Shown: positions 50,692 through 58,805 of the stretch, one piece after another
Layout: the number at the start of each line of letters is the position of its first letter
How positions within the stretch are numbered: position 1 is the stretch's first letter
NCBI RefSeq assembly: GCF_036013955.1
Contig: NZ_CP107903.1
Coordinates: forward strand, 8,928,001-8,992,000
DNA: 64,000 nt
From: Streptomyces sp. NBC_00459
Lineage (GTDB): Bacteria; Actinomycetota; Actinomycetes; Streptomycetales; Streptomycetaceae
Direction: 5' to 3'
Translations under genes and position numbers: made by a program
The notes under the pieces: generated by a model
What the model was told of the DNA's origin: nothing
The model's database searches: none
The model's input: only the letters and a program-made list of their open reading frames with translations

Positions 50692-51642
50692 GTGCGAGAC
50701 ATCGCCGTGTTCAGCGGTAGTGCCCACCCCGAACTGGCCGCCGAGGTCTGCGAGCACCTGGGGGTGCCCCTGCGGCCCACCCAGGTCAGCCGGTTCGCCA
50801 ACGACTGTCTGGAGGTCCAGCTCCAGGCCAACTGCCGCGAGCGGGACGTCTTCCTCATCCAGCCGCTGGTCACGCCGGTCCAGGAACACCTCGTCGAGCT
50901 GCTGATGATGTGCGACGCGGCGCGCGGGGCGTCGGCGGGGCGGATCTCGGTCGTCATGCCGCACTACGCGTACGCCCGCTCCGACAAGAAGGACATGCCC
51001 CGGATCTCGCTCGGCGGACGCCTGGTCGCGGATCTGCTGGTCGCGGCCGGCGCGAGCCGCGTCCTCGCGATGACCCTGCACTCCCCGCAGGTCCACGGCT
51101 TCTTCTCGGTCCCGGTCGACCATCTGCACGCCCTGCGCGAGCTCGCCGAGCACTTCCGCCAGTACGACCTGTCCCGTACGACCGTCGTGTCGCCCGACCT
51201 CGGCAACGCCAAGGAGGCCGCGCACTTCGCCCGGCTGATCGGTGCCGAGGTGGCCGCCGGGGCGAAGCAGCGGTTCGCGGACGACCGGGTGCAGATCAGT
51301 TCCGTGATCGGCAAGGTCGCCGGACGGGACGTCATCGTGCTGGACGACGAGATCGCCAAGGGCAGCACGGTCCTCGAACTCCTTGAACGACTGCGGGAGT
51401 TGGGGCCACGGTCAATCCGGGTCGCCTGCACCCACGGGCTGTTCGCGGCGGGTGCGCTCAAGCGGCTGAGCGAGCAGCCGGACGTCCTGGAGATCGTGTG
51501 CACCAACACGGTGCCGATCCCGGAGGAGGAGCGCACCGAGAAACTGAGGGTGCTGTCGATCGCCCCGGCGCTTGCCGAGGCCGTGCGTCGCATTCACAAC
51601 GGTGAGTCCGTCAGCGCCCTGTTCGACGCACCGGGAACCTGA
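50692..51642 (+). CDS. Ribose-phosphate pyrophosphokinase (variant paralogue)
   Basis: A 316-residue PRPP synthetase. It has the catalytic flexible-loop region VVMPHYAYARSDKKDMPRIS, the ATP/metal block LHSPQVHGFFSVPVDHLHAL and the PRPP-binding loop DVIVLDDEIAKGSTVLELL. The last differs from the usual DDMIDTGGT-type loop, placing it with a diverged paralogue group rather than the housekeeping prs. It makes PRPP from ribose 5-phosphate and ATP if active. The GTG start follows TAGGAG. The 216-base upstream gap separates it from the divergent GTPase gene. Confidence 0.9.
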   Translation: MRDIAVFSGSAHPELAAEVCEHLGVPLRPTQVSRFANDCLEVQLQANCRERDVFLIQPLVTPVQEHLVELLMMCDAARGASAGRISVVMPHYAYARSDKKDMPRISLGGRLVADLLVAAGASRVLAMTLHSPQVHGFFSVPVDHLHALRELAEHFRQYDLSRTTVVSPDLGNAKEAAHFARLIGAEVAAGAKQRFADDRVQISSVIGKVAGRDVIVLDDEIAKGSTVLELLERLRELGPRSIRVACTHGLFAAGALKRLSEQPDVLEIVCTNTVPIPEEERTEKLRVLSIAPALAEAVRRIHNGESVSALFDAPGT

Positions 51643-51655
51643 CGTCGGGTGCGGG

Positions 51656-52036
51656 TCATAACGTGCCGGACGTGGTCTCGGGCAGCCCGAGGGCCGCGTC
51701 CAGGGACGCTGCCGGTGGCAGCACCTTGGCCAGGCCGGTGACCTTGAGGACGCGCAGGGTGAGCGGGTGTGTGCAGACCAGGTGGAGGCGACCGCCGTGG
51801 GTGAGCACCCGGTGCCGGGCCCGGTACAGCAGGCGCAGTCCCGAGCAGTCGAAGAACTCGACATCCGTCAGGTCGATCACGATCCGGGTGTCGGGATGTC
51901 CGGTCGCCGCGTCCAGGTGGGGGATGATCTCGACCGCCGCGGCGATGTCGATCTCACCGTGGAACTCCAGCACGGTGTGACCGCGGTCCTGGTGGACACG
52001 CAGATACCGGGTGGGCGGTGGAGGATCCTGCTGCAC
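51656..52036 (-). CDS. STAS domain protein, anti-sigma factor antagonist
   Basis: A 126-residue STAS-domain protein. It has FHGEIDIAAAVEIIPHL and the phosphorylation motif DVEFFDCSGLRLLYRARH, with Ser65 the likely phosphoacceptor, as in RsbV/BldG-type antagonists that release a sigma factor by binding its anti-sigma kinase. The start is the GTG with GGAGG ten bases upstream, giving the usual family length. The frame is open to an ATG at 52210, but those ~58 codons are unlike the rest and AT-rich. On the minus strand GGGTAA occurs at 52175-52170, loosely like a SigB-type -10. No partner kinase or sigma gene is adjacent. Confidence 0.85.
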   Translation of the reverse strand: MQQDPPPPTRYLRVHQDRGHTVLEFHGEIDIAAAVEIIPHLDAATGHPDTRIVIDLTDVEFFDCSGLRLLYRARHRVLTHGGRLHLVCTHPLTLRVLKVTGLAKVLPPAASLDAALGLPETTSGTL

Positions 52037-52268
52037 GACGACATCGCCTCCAACCGGCTGTTGTGGTGGCGGAACAAGCCGGTCACCGGGGGCCGGGGTG
52101 ACGTCGTGCGAGGAGCGTAGACGTGGTACCGGGCCCAGATGAGCGCAACTGACTGTCCCGCCCTGCAAGTTACCCTCGATAGAGTGAATTTGAGCATGTT
52201 CGATTGACATATGTCTTCGAAATTGACGCGTGTCTCGCGCACGTCTTTCCGTGATCAGTGAGGCGGGG

Positions 52269-52697
52269 TTACGACAGCGCGTGCCAGGCCGTGGAGAGCG
52301 ACTGCCGGAACTGGTCCGCCTGGTGTGACGTGAGGTCGCGGATCATCCGCTGCTCCAGCTCCCGCACGGGCTCGGAGAAGCGGTCGAGCAACTCGCGGCC
52401 GGCGTCGGTCAGCAGGATCAGCAGCTCTCTGCGATTGCGCGGATTGCGCTCGCGGCGCACGAGTCCGCGGTTCTCCAGGGATCGGACGAGATCGGCGATG
52501 GACTGCGCGGTGACGAAGGAGTCGCGGGCCAGCTGGGCCGCGGAGAGGCCGTCGTGTCGCTCCAGGACAGTGAGCGATGTGTACTGGAGTGCGGTGATGC
52601 CGGCTGGTCTGACCAGCTCGTCCAGATGGGAGCGTACGACGAGCTCCACCTGCTTGACCATGTAGAGCAGTGAGGGGGGCGCCTTGGTGCTGACCAT
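52269..52697 (-). CDS. MarR family transcriptional regulator
   Basis: A 142-residue winged-helix MarR protein. The DNA-binding part has LTVLERHDGLSAAQLARDSF and TAQSIADLVRSLENRGLVRR with wing RNPRNRRELLILLTDAGREL. It faces the aldehyde dehydrogenase gene across a 103-base gap carrying two near-identical 13-bp palindromes, so it most likely represses itself and the two dehydrogenases until an aromatic or related inducer binds. Confidence 0.93.
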   Translation of the reverse strand: MVSTKAPPSLLYMVKQVELVVRSHLDELVRPAGITALQYTSLTVLERHDGLSAAQLARDSFVTAQSIADLVRSLENRGLVRRERNPRNRRELLILLTDAGRELLDRFSEPVRELEQRMIRDLTSHQADQFRQSLSTAWHALS

Positions 52698-52717
52698 GGA
52701 TCCAGATTAGAGCATTG

Positions 52718-52730
52718 ACAGGAAACCTGT
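52718..52730. promoter_or_regulatory. MarR operator-like palindrome 1
   Basis: ACAGGAAACCTGT is flanked by G and C that extend the symmetry by one pair each side. It lies 21 bases upstream of the MarR start. It matches site 2 except for the central base. Confidence 0.75.
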
Positions 52731-52751
52731 CTGTAATCAGACTGCGGACCA

Positions 52752-52764
52752 ACAGGAATCCTGT
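52752..52764. promoter_or_regulatory. MarR operator-like palindrome 2
   Basis: ACAGGAATCCTGT is flanked by CA and TG, giving 7-bp arms. Its centre is 34 bases from that of site 1, about three helical turns, and 37 bases before the dehydrogenase start. Confidence 0.75.
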
Positions 52765-52800
52765 TGATTGAAATCTTGGCGATGAGGCTGAGGAGTGGTG

Positions 52801-54255
52801 ATGACCACCTTCGAGATCGAACCCGGGCGACTGTTCGTCGGAGGGCAGTGGCGCGAGGCGGCGGACGGAGCACGTACCGAGGTGGTCGACCCGTCCCGGG
52901 GCACGGTCGTCACGACCGTCGCGGAGGCGTCGGCGGCCGACGTGGACGCGGCCGTACGTGCCGCGCGGGAGGCCTTCGACAGCGGCCCGTGGGCCGCGAC
53001 GACCGGTCGCGAGCGCGGCCGGATCCTGAACCGGGTCGCCCAGCTGATCCGGGAGAACGCGGACGAGATCGCACAGCTGGAGAGCCTCGATGTGGGCAAG
53101 CCGATCAGCCTGTGCCATGCCGTCGACGTGACGAACGCGGCCAACGACTACGAGTACTTCGCCGCCCTCGCCTTCTCCCTCGACGGCGCGACCCGCGAGA
53201 CGATCCACAACGCACTCGCCTACACCAGGCGCGAGGCCGTCGGCGTCGTCGCCGCGATCACACCGTTCAACTTCCCGCTGATCCTCGCCGGTTCGAAGCT
53301 GGGCCCGGCGCTGGCCGCCGGCAACACGGTGGTGCACAAGCCCGCCGACGAGACCCCGCTCAGCGCCCTCTACATGGCGAAGCTCTTCCAGGAGGCGGGT
53401 GTCCCGGACGGCGTCGTCAACGTCGTCACCGGCGCCGGCCCGGTCGCGGGCGAGGCGCTGCTCCGCCACCCCGGCGTCGACAAGATCGCCTTCACCGGCT
53501 CCACCGCCATCGGCAGGCATGTGGCGAGCGCCGCGGGCGAGGCCCTCAAGCCGGTCACCATGGAGCTGGGCGGCAACGCGGCGCACATCGTCTTCGAGGA
53601 CGCCGACGTCGAGAAGGCGGTCGGCGCGGTCATCAAGGGCTTCGTCTTCAACACCGGCCAGTTCTGCATGGGCGGCCCACGGCTGCTGGTCGCGCGCCCC
53701 GTGTACGAGACCCTGATCGGCATCCTCGCCGACGCGGTGCCCGGCGTCCCGGTCGGCGACCCGCGCCTGCCCGGGACCGTGGTCGGCCCGATGGCGGCGG
53801 AGAAGCATCTGCGCAAGGTCGAGGAGTACGTGGCGCTGGCCCGCAAGGAGGGCGCCCGGATCGTCTGCGGTGGTGAGCGGCTCGACCTGGACGGCGGCTA
53901 CTACTACAGGCCGACAGTGATCGCCGACCTCGCGAACGACTCCCGGGTCGTCCAGGAGGAGATCTTCGGCCCGGTCCTCACCGTCCAGCCCTTCGACTCC
54001 GAGGACGAGGCGGTCCAGCTCGCCAACTCCACACCGTACGGACTGGCTTCGGGTGTCCAGACCACCAACCTGGCCCGCGCTCACCGGGTCGCGAACCGGC
54101 TCCAGGCAGGCATTGTCTGGATCAACGACTGGGCGATGCTCGACCCGGCGATCCCCTTCGGCGGCGTCAAGGACTCCGGCTTCGGCCGTGAGTACGGCCC
54201 CGAAGCGCTCGCCGCGTACACCAAGGTCAAGTCGGTAGTCGTCTCGCTCGACTGA
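52801..54255 (+). CDS. Aldehyde dehydrogenase
   Basis: A 484-residue NAD(P)-dependent aldehyde dehydrogenase. The catalytic glutamate is in VTMELGGNAAHIVFEDADV and the nucleophile Cys289 in FNTGQFCMGGPRLLV. The cofactor region has FTGSTAIGRHVASAAGE, and VVQEEIFGPVLTVQPFD is near the end. The ATG after AGGAG is preferred over two in-frame GTGs before it. The alcohol dehydrogenase gene follows 73 bases later. The pair resembles benzyl-alcohol-type pathways, alcohol to aldehyde to acid, under the divergent MarR; the substrate is inferred. Confidence 0.92.
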   Translation: MTTFEIEPGRLFVGGQWREAADGARTEVVDPSRGTVVTTVAEASAADVDAAVRAAREAFDSGPWAATTGRERGRILNRVAQLIRENADEIAQLESLDVGKPISLCHAVDVTNAANDYEYFAALAFSLDGATRETIHNALAYTRREAVGVVAAITPFNFPLILAGSKLGPALAAGNTVVHKPADETPLSALYMAKLFQEAGVPDGVVNVVTGAGPVAGEALLRHPGVDKIAFTGSTAIGRHVASAAGEALKPVTMELGGNAAHIVFEDADVEKAVGAVIKGFVFNTGQFCMGGPRLLVARPVYETLIGILADAVPGVPVGDPRLPGTVVGPMAAEKHLRKVEEYVALARKEGARIVCGGERLDLDGGYYYRPTVIADLANDSRVVQEEIFGPVLTVQPFDSEDEAVQLANSTPYGLASGVQTTNLARAHRVANRLQAGIVWINDWAMLDPAIPFGGVKDSGFGREYGPEALAAYTKVKSVVVSLD

Positions 54256-54328
54256 GTGCGCTCCCCGATCCGCCTGCTCGCCCGCTCTCGCCAACTCGTA
54301 AGCCCTTGAGCCCGTAAGGGAGTTCACG

Positions 54329-55441
54329 ATGTCCATCACCACCCGCGCCGCGGTCGTCGAGTCCGGCGGTGCGCCGTTCACCCTCGCCGACGTCGAACTG
54401 GCCGAGCCCGCGCCCACCGAGGCGCTCGTACGTCTGGTCGCAACAGGTCTGTGTCACACGGACCTCGGGGTGGCGAGCGGCGGACTGCCCTTCCCCCTCC
54501 CCGGAGTTCTGGGGCACGAGGGCGCCGGCGTCGTCGAGGCGGTCGGCTCCGCCGTCACCGGGATCGAGCCCGGCGACCACGTCGTCCTGTCCTTCACCTC
54601 CTGTGGCGGCTGCCGCAACTGCCGTGACGGGCACCCCGCGTACTGCGTGGCCTGGCTGCCGCTGAACCTCCTCGGGGGCCGGCGGGCCGACGGCACCGCC
54701 ACGATCAGCCGTGGCGGTACGGAGCTGGGCGGCCACTTCTTCGGCCAGTCCTCGTTCGCCGAGCGGGCGTTGGTCGATCAGCGCAGTCTCGTCAAGGTCG
54801 ACCCGGACGTACCGCTGGAGTCCATCGCCCCGCTGGGCTGCGGTGTCCAGACGGGTGTCGGCGCCGTCTGGAACGTGCTGAAGCCGGGCCTGGGCAGTAC
54901 GGTCCTGGTCCTCGGCGCGGGCGCGGTAGGTCTCTCGGCGGTCATGGCGGCGGCGCTCACCCCCGCGACCAGGATCATCGCCGTGGACCGGGTCGGCGAA
55001 CGACTTGCGCTGGCCGAGGAGTTGGGCGCCACCCACACGATCAACGCGGGTGAGGCGGACCTCGGGGAGGCCGTCGCGAAGATCACCGACGGTCAGGGTG
55101 TCGACGGCGTCGTCGAGACCACCGGCAACGTCGCAGTCCTGCGCCAGGGCGTCGACGCGCTCGCCCAGCGGGGCACGCTCGTCGTGGTCGGAGCCCCGCC
55201 CTTCGGCACCGAAGTCGCCCTGGACGTCAATGGGATGCTCGGCGGCAAGCGCGTCGTGGGCCTCACCCTCGGTGACGCCGAGACCCAGACGTTCATCCCG
55301 GCCCTGGTCGACCTGGTGAAGGCGGGCCGCCTCCCACTGCACCGCCTGATCAGCACCTACCCGTTCGCGGACATCGACCAGGCGGTACGGGACATGAGCG
55401 CGGGCAAGACGATCAAGCCGGTACTCACGTTCGGCTCATAG
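54329..55441 (+). CDS. Zinc-dependent alcohol dehydrogenase (aryl-alcohol type)
   Basis: A 370-residue medium-chain zinc alcohol dehydrogenase. The catalytic zinc site has ATGLCHTDLGVASGG and GVLGHEGAGVVEAVGSAVTG. The structural zinc loop has four cysteines in FTSCGGCRNCRDGHPAYC. The Rossmann part has VLVLGAGAVGLSAVMAA, and FGQSSFAERALVDQRSLV resembles aryl-alcohol dehydrogenases. It would oxidise the alcohol whose aldehyde is taken on by the upstream dehydrogenase. It ends just before an interspersed repeat. Confidence 0.92.
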   Translation: MSITTRAAVVESGGAPFTLADVELAEPAPTEALVRLVATGLCHTDLGVASGGLPFPLPGVLGHEGAGVVEAVGSAVTGIEPGDHVVLSFTSCGGCRNCRDGHPAYCVAWLPLNLLGGRRADGTATISRGGTELGGHFFGQSSFAERALVDQRSLVKVDPDVPLESIAPLGCGVQTGVGAVWNVLKPGLGSTVLVLGAGAVGLSAVMAAALTPATRIIAVDRVGERLALAEELGATHTINAGEADLGEAVAKITDGQGVDGVVETTGNVAVLRQGVDALAQRGTLVVVGAPPFGTEVALDVNGMLGGKRVVGLTLGDAETQTFIPALVDLVKAGRLPLHRLISTYPFADIDQAVRDMSAGKTIKPVLTFGS

Positions 55442-55460
55442 CCCGTCCGGCCCCCACCCC

Positions 55461-55563
55461 CAGCCCGTCCGGCGTTTGAGGACGAGGCCCCTTCAGGGCC
55501 GATGGGGGTCTGGGGGCGCAGCCCCCAGGTACGGGATGGGACGGGTAGGGGCGGCGGGGGCGA
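55461..55563. repeat. Long intergenic Streptomyces repeat with nested hairpins
   Basis: The element has CCGTCCGGCGTTTGAGGACG, then a GGCCC/GGGCC stem (55486-55500), then CTGGGGGC-GCA-GCCCCCAG (55510-55528, perfect 8-bp arms), then a GGGACGGGTAGGGGCGGCGG tail. I recognise it as a family repeated many times between genes in Streptomyces. It lies between the convergent alcohol dehydrogenase and TetR genes and probably acts as a bidirectional terminator. Confidence 0.75.
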
Positions 55564-55572
55564 AGGAAACCC

Positions 55573-56136
55573 CTACCGACTCCGATGCAGCGCCACCAGC
55601 AACTGCCACACCTGGTGGGCGATCTCGTCCGACGTCGCCTCGATCCTCCCGTGCAGCCAGTCCGCCAGCACCCCGGCGAACGTGGCGGCCACCGCCGAGG
55701 CGACGAGCGGAGCGTCCGCCGCACCCGCGAGTTCGCGCTCCGCGAGGCTCCGCGCGCGCAGGTCCCGGTGCAGTACCTGGCCCAGTGGACCCCCGCCGCC
55801 CGGACTCAGCAGGGCCCGGTACAGCGCGGTGTGCGGGGTGAGGGCCGCGAAGAACTCCAGCAGCGCGGCCGGGGCGATCACCGGGTCCGGGCGGCCCCGC
55901 CAGGCGTGCAGGGCGTCCACGGCCTCCCGTACGACATCGGCGCAGGCATCGACGGCCAGCGCCTCAAGGTCGGGGTAGTGGACGTAGAACGTGGCCCGGC
56001 CGACCCCCGCCCGGCGCACCAGCGCGGCGACGCCGATCTCCGCCAGAGGGTGTTCGGCGCACTCCGCGAGGAGGGCCTCGCGGAGCTTCGCCCGGGTGCG
56101 GGCGGCCCGCGGGTCCTCGGGCGCGCCGCGCGTCAC
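55573..56136 (-). CDS. TetR family transcriptional regulator
   Basis: A 187-residue TetR protein with the HTH in residues ~10-55 (RTRAKLREALLAECAEHPLA, then VGRATFYVHYPDLEALA) and a typical C-terminal domain. The GTG start overlaps the stop of the DUF1304 gene as GTGA, so the two are cotranscribed. The upstream gap of the pair carries TGGACA-type palindromes that are good candidates for its own operator. Confidence 0.92.
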   Translation of the reverse strand: MTRGAPEDPRAARTRAKLREALLAECAEHPLAEIGVAALVRRAGVGRATFYVHYPDLEALAVDACADVVREAVDALHAWRGRPDPVIAPAALLEFFAALTPHTALYRALLSPGGGGPLGQVLHRDLRARSLAERELAGAADAPLVASAVAATFAGVLADWLHGRIEATSDEIAHQVWQLLVALHRSR

Positions 56137-56495
56137 CGCGCGACGAGGACGGCGGCCAGAGCGATGGCGCCGGGCAGGGCCTGGGCGAACAGGATGCGCC
56201 GGTTGGCGGTCGCGGCCCCGTAGACGCCCGCGACGATCACGCAGGCGAGGAAGAAGACCTGCGCGCGGAACCCGGTCGGATCGGCCGCGATCAGCCCCCA
56301 GATCAGGCCCGCCGCGAGAAACCCGTTGTAGAGCCCCTGGTTGGCGGCCATCTTGGCCGTCGCACCGGCCATCTCCGCGTCGAACCCGTGGAACTTGCGC
56401 CCCGGCGGGCGCTGCCACAGGAACATCTCCATCACCAGGATGTACAGATGCAGCGCGGCCACCAGGCCGACCAGCACGTTCGCGACCGTCTCCAT
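56133..56495 (-). CDS. DUF1304 family membrane protein
   Basis: A 120-residue protein with four hydrophobic segments and the DUF1304 landmarks LVAALHLYILVMEMFLW, AANQGLYNGFLAAGLIWGL and CVIVAGVYGAATANRRILFA. The family consists of small inner-membrane proteins of unknown function. The ATG with AGGAG ten bases upstream is preferred over a TTG three codons earlier that sits too close to it. It is coupled to the TetR gene. Confidence 0.9.
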   Translation of the reverse strand: METVANVLVGLVAALHLYILVMEMFLWQRPPGRKFHGFDAEMAGATAKMAANQGLYNGFLAAGLIWGLIAADPTGFRAQVFFLACVIVAGVYGAATANRRILFAQALPGAIALAAVLVAR

Positions 56496-56536
56496 GCTCG
56501 GCAATCTCCTACGTCAGGCTTCTGGAAGCATCTTCT

Positions 56537-56588
56537 TGGACAGGTGTCCATCATGGACAGGCGGCCAGCATACATGGACAGCTGTCCA
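56537..56588. promoter_or_regulatory. Cluster of TGGACA-type palindromes
   Basis: TGGACAGGTGTCCA (56537-56550) and the perfect 14-bp palindrome TGGACAGCTGTCCA (56575-56588) flank an imperfect third copy, TGGACAGGCGGCCA (56554-56567). They lie between the divergent DUF1304-TetR pair and the acetyltransferase gene and are probably bound by the TetR protein. Confidence 0.75.
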
Positions 56589-56632
56589 GTAAGTCGGCCG
56601 GGTTGTCAGACCCCGCCGCTAGCGTGCCGACC

Positions 56633-57124
56633 ATGACCGATCACCCGGCCCACATCCCGACGATCACCGTCCGCCGCGCCCGCGCCGACGACATTCCGGG
56701 GCTCGTCGCCTCCAGCACCGGCCTCTTCGCCGAGGACGCCGGAACCCGTGATCCGAGCGTCGACGCGGACTGGCCGCGCGAGCACGCCGCCGCGTCCTTC
56801 GCTGCGGCGCTGGGCGACCCGGCACGCCTGGTACTGGCGGTCGAGTGCGCCGGCGCGGTGGTCGGCCATCTGACGGGCTCGCTCACCGAACCCACGCCGA
56901 GGCAGCCGGTGAGGACCGCCACGCTGGTCAGCCTGTACGTCCGTCCCGCCCACCGGAGTTCGGGGACCGGGGCGCGCCTGGTGGAGGCCTTCGTCCGGTG
57001 GGCGCGGGAACAGGGTGCCGAGCACGCCGAGGTGACCGCCTACGCGGCCAACACGGACGCCGTGCGTTTCTACGAGCGCAACGGCTTCGCGGCCCAGGCG
57101 GTGACCCTTCGCCTGGGCCTGTAG
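56633..57124 (+). CDS. GNAT family N-acetyltransferase
   Basis: A 163-residue GNAT-fold acetyltransferase with the core strand-turn-helix TATLVSLYVRPAHRSSGTGARLVEAF; the acetyl-CoA loop is within RPAHRSSGTGARL. A late ANTDAVRFYERNGFAAQAV motif is also typical. The substrate is unknown. It starts 44 bases after the palindrome cluster. The ends of this gene and the amidohydrolase gene abut with no base between stops. Confidence 0.9.
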   Translation: MTDHPAHIPTITVRRARADDIPGLVASSTGLFAEDAGTRDPSVDADWPREHAAASFAAALGDPARLVLAVECAGAVVGHLTGSLTEPTPRQPVRTATLVSLYVRPAHRSSGTGARLVEAFVRWAREQGAEHAEVTAYAANTDAVRFYERNGFAAQAVTLRLGL

Positions 57125-58759
57125 TCAGACGCCCCCGTCCGCCGCCGCGTACACCCTCTCGCCCCCCACGTAGGTGAGCGCCACCTTCGTCTCCCCGATC
57201 CCCTCCGGCGGGCCGGCGTACGGATCGCGGTCCAGGATCGTCAGGTCGGCCAGCGCCCCCACGCGCACGCTGCCCGTGTCGTCCAGGTGGTTGGCGTAGG
57301 CCGAGCCCGCGGTGTACGCCGTGAGCGCGTCCGTCAGACCGATGCGTTCGGCGGGGAGGAACACCGGAGAGGTCGGGGATCCCGGTGCCGTGCGGTTGAC
57401 CGCGACATGGATCGCCTGGAGCGGGTCGGGGCTGCTGACCGGCCAGTCGCTGCCCGCCGCCAGGGTGGCCCCGGAGCGCAGCAGCGCACCGAACGGATAC
57501 TGCCAAGCGGCCCGTTCGGGGCCGAGGAAGGGGATCGTCAGGTCGTCCATCTGGGGTTCGTGCATGGCCCACAGCGCCTGGATGTTCGCCACCGCCCCGA
57601 GCCGGGCGAAGCGCGGCACGTCGTCGGGGTGCACCACCTGGAGGTGGGCCAGATGGGGCCGGGTGTCGCTGGGCCCGTTCGCGGCGCGCGCCGCCTCGAC
57701 GGCGTCCAGGGCGTCGCGTACGGCCCGGTCTCCCAGCGCGTGGAAGTGGCACTGGAAACCGAGGGCGTCCAACTGCGTGACGTACTTGGGCAGTTCGGTG
57801 GCGTCCACAAAGCTCGTGCCCCGGTTGGCCGTGGCACAGCCGCACCGGTCGAGGTACGGGTCGAGCAGCGCGGCCGTGCCCGTCTCGGCGACCCCGTCCA
57901 GCATCAGCTTCACGCTGCCCGCCCGGAACCTGCCGGTGCTCAACTCGGCGCGCCGCTCGACGAGTTCGGGGATCTGCTCGGCACCGCGCTCCCGGTCCCA
58001 CCACAGCGCTCCGACCACCCGCGCGGTCAGTGAACCGTCCCGGGCGGCGGCGAGATAGGTCGCGGAGGGGTCCTCCATGCCGAGGAACGAGCCGACCAGC
58101 GCGTCCTGCCACGCCGTGACCCCGAGCGAATGCAGTCGGCGCTGCGCGGACAGCAGGGCCGCCAGCCGCTCCGCGGCCGTGACCGGCGGGGTCAGCCGGC
58201 CCACGTACTCCATGGCCCCTTCCTGGAGCATCCCGGTCGGTTCGCCGGAGGCGTCCCGCTCGAAGCGGCCGTCCGCCGGGTCCGGGGTGTCCCGGGTGAC
58301 GCCCGCGAGTTCGAGCGCGCGGGTGTTGACCCAGGCGCCGTGGTGGTCCCGGTTGGGCAGGTACACCGGCCGGTCCGGGACCACCGCGTCCAGCAACTCC
58401 CGGGTGGGTGTGCCCCCTTCGAAGGCCTCCATGGACCAGCCGCCGCCCGTGATCCACTCCCGCTCCGGGTGCGCGAGAGCGTAGGCGCGGACGACGGCCA
58501 GCGTGTCCTCGGCGGTCTTCGCGCCGGTCAGATCGCACTGGGTCAGTTCGAGCCCGGCCGGCAGCGGATGGACATGGGCGTCCTGGAAGCCCGGCAGGAG
58601 CAGTCGCCCGGCGAGATCGACGACCTCGGTCCCCGGCCCGATCAGATCGCGCACCTCGGCCCGGCCCACGGCGGTGATCCGGCCGCCGGTGACCGCGACG
58701 GCCGTCGGATTCCCGGGGGCGAAGACCGGGCCGCCGGTGAAGAGGAGGTCAGCGCGCAT
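57125..58759 (-). CDS. Amidohydrolase family protein (Amidohydro_3/NfdA-like)
   Basis: A 544-residue metal-dependent amidohydrolase. The N-terminal metal motif is LLLPGFQDAHVHPLPAGLEL. The middle has GSVKLMLDGVAETGTAALL (lysine region) and CHFHALGDRAVRDALDAVE, with LAHLQVVHPDDV following. The C-terminal aspartate is in LAAGSDWPVSSPDPLQAI. This is the exoenzyme-regulatory/NfdA-like branch, which hydrolyses N-substituted formamides and other amides; the substrate is unknown. It lies 46 bases downstream of the APC permease gene, probably cotranscribed, suggesting uptake then hydrolysis of one compound. Confidence 0.9.
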   Translation of the reverse strand: MRADLLFTGGPVFAPGNPTAVAVTGGRITAVGRAEVRDLIGPGTEVVDLAGRLLLPGFQDAHVHPLPAGLELTQCDLTGAKTAEDTLAVVRAYALAHPEREWITGGGWSMEAFEGGTPTRELLDAVVPDRPVYLPNRDHHGAWVNTRALELAGVTRDTPDPADGRFERDASGEPTGMLQEGAMEYVGRLTPPVTAAERLAALLSAQRRLHSLGVTAWQDALVGSFLGMEDPSATYLAAARDGSLTARVVGALWWDRERGAEQIPELVERRAELSTGRFRAGSVKLMLDGVAETGTAALLDPYLDRCGCATANRGTSFVDATELPKYVTQLDALGFQCHFHALGDRAVRDALDAVEAARAANGPSDTRPHLAHLQVVHPDDVPRFARLGAVANIQALWAMHEPQMDDLTIPFLGPERAAWQYPFGALLRSGATLAAGSDWPVSSPDPLQAIHVAVNRTAPGSPTSPVFLPAERIGLTDALTAYTAGSAYANHLDDTGSVRVGALADLTILDRDPYAGPPEGIGETKVALTYVGGERVYAAADGGV

Positions 58760-58805
58760 GTTCTGTTTCCTTGAGGTGTGGGGGAGGGTGACGGTCGTGG
58801 GACGG

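Noticed and set aside
52255..54417. A 720-residue minus-strand frame opposite the MarR and aldehyde dehydrogenase genes
   Set aside because: It covers a divergent promoter region and lies antisense to the dehydrogenase; it shows only the Arg/Val/Gly-rich composition of shadow frames.
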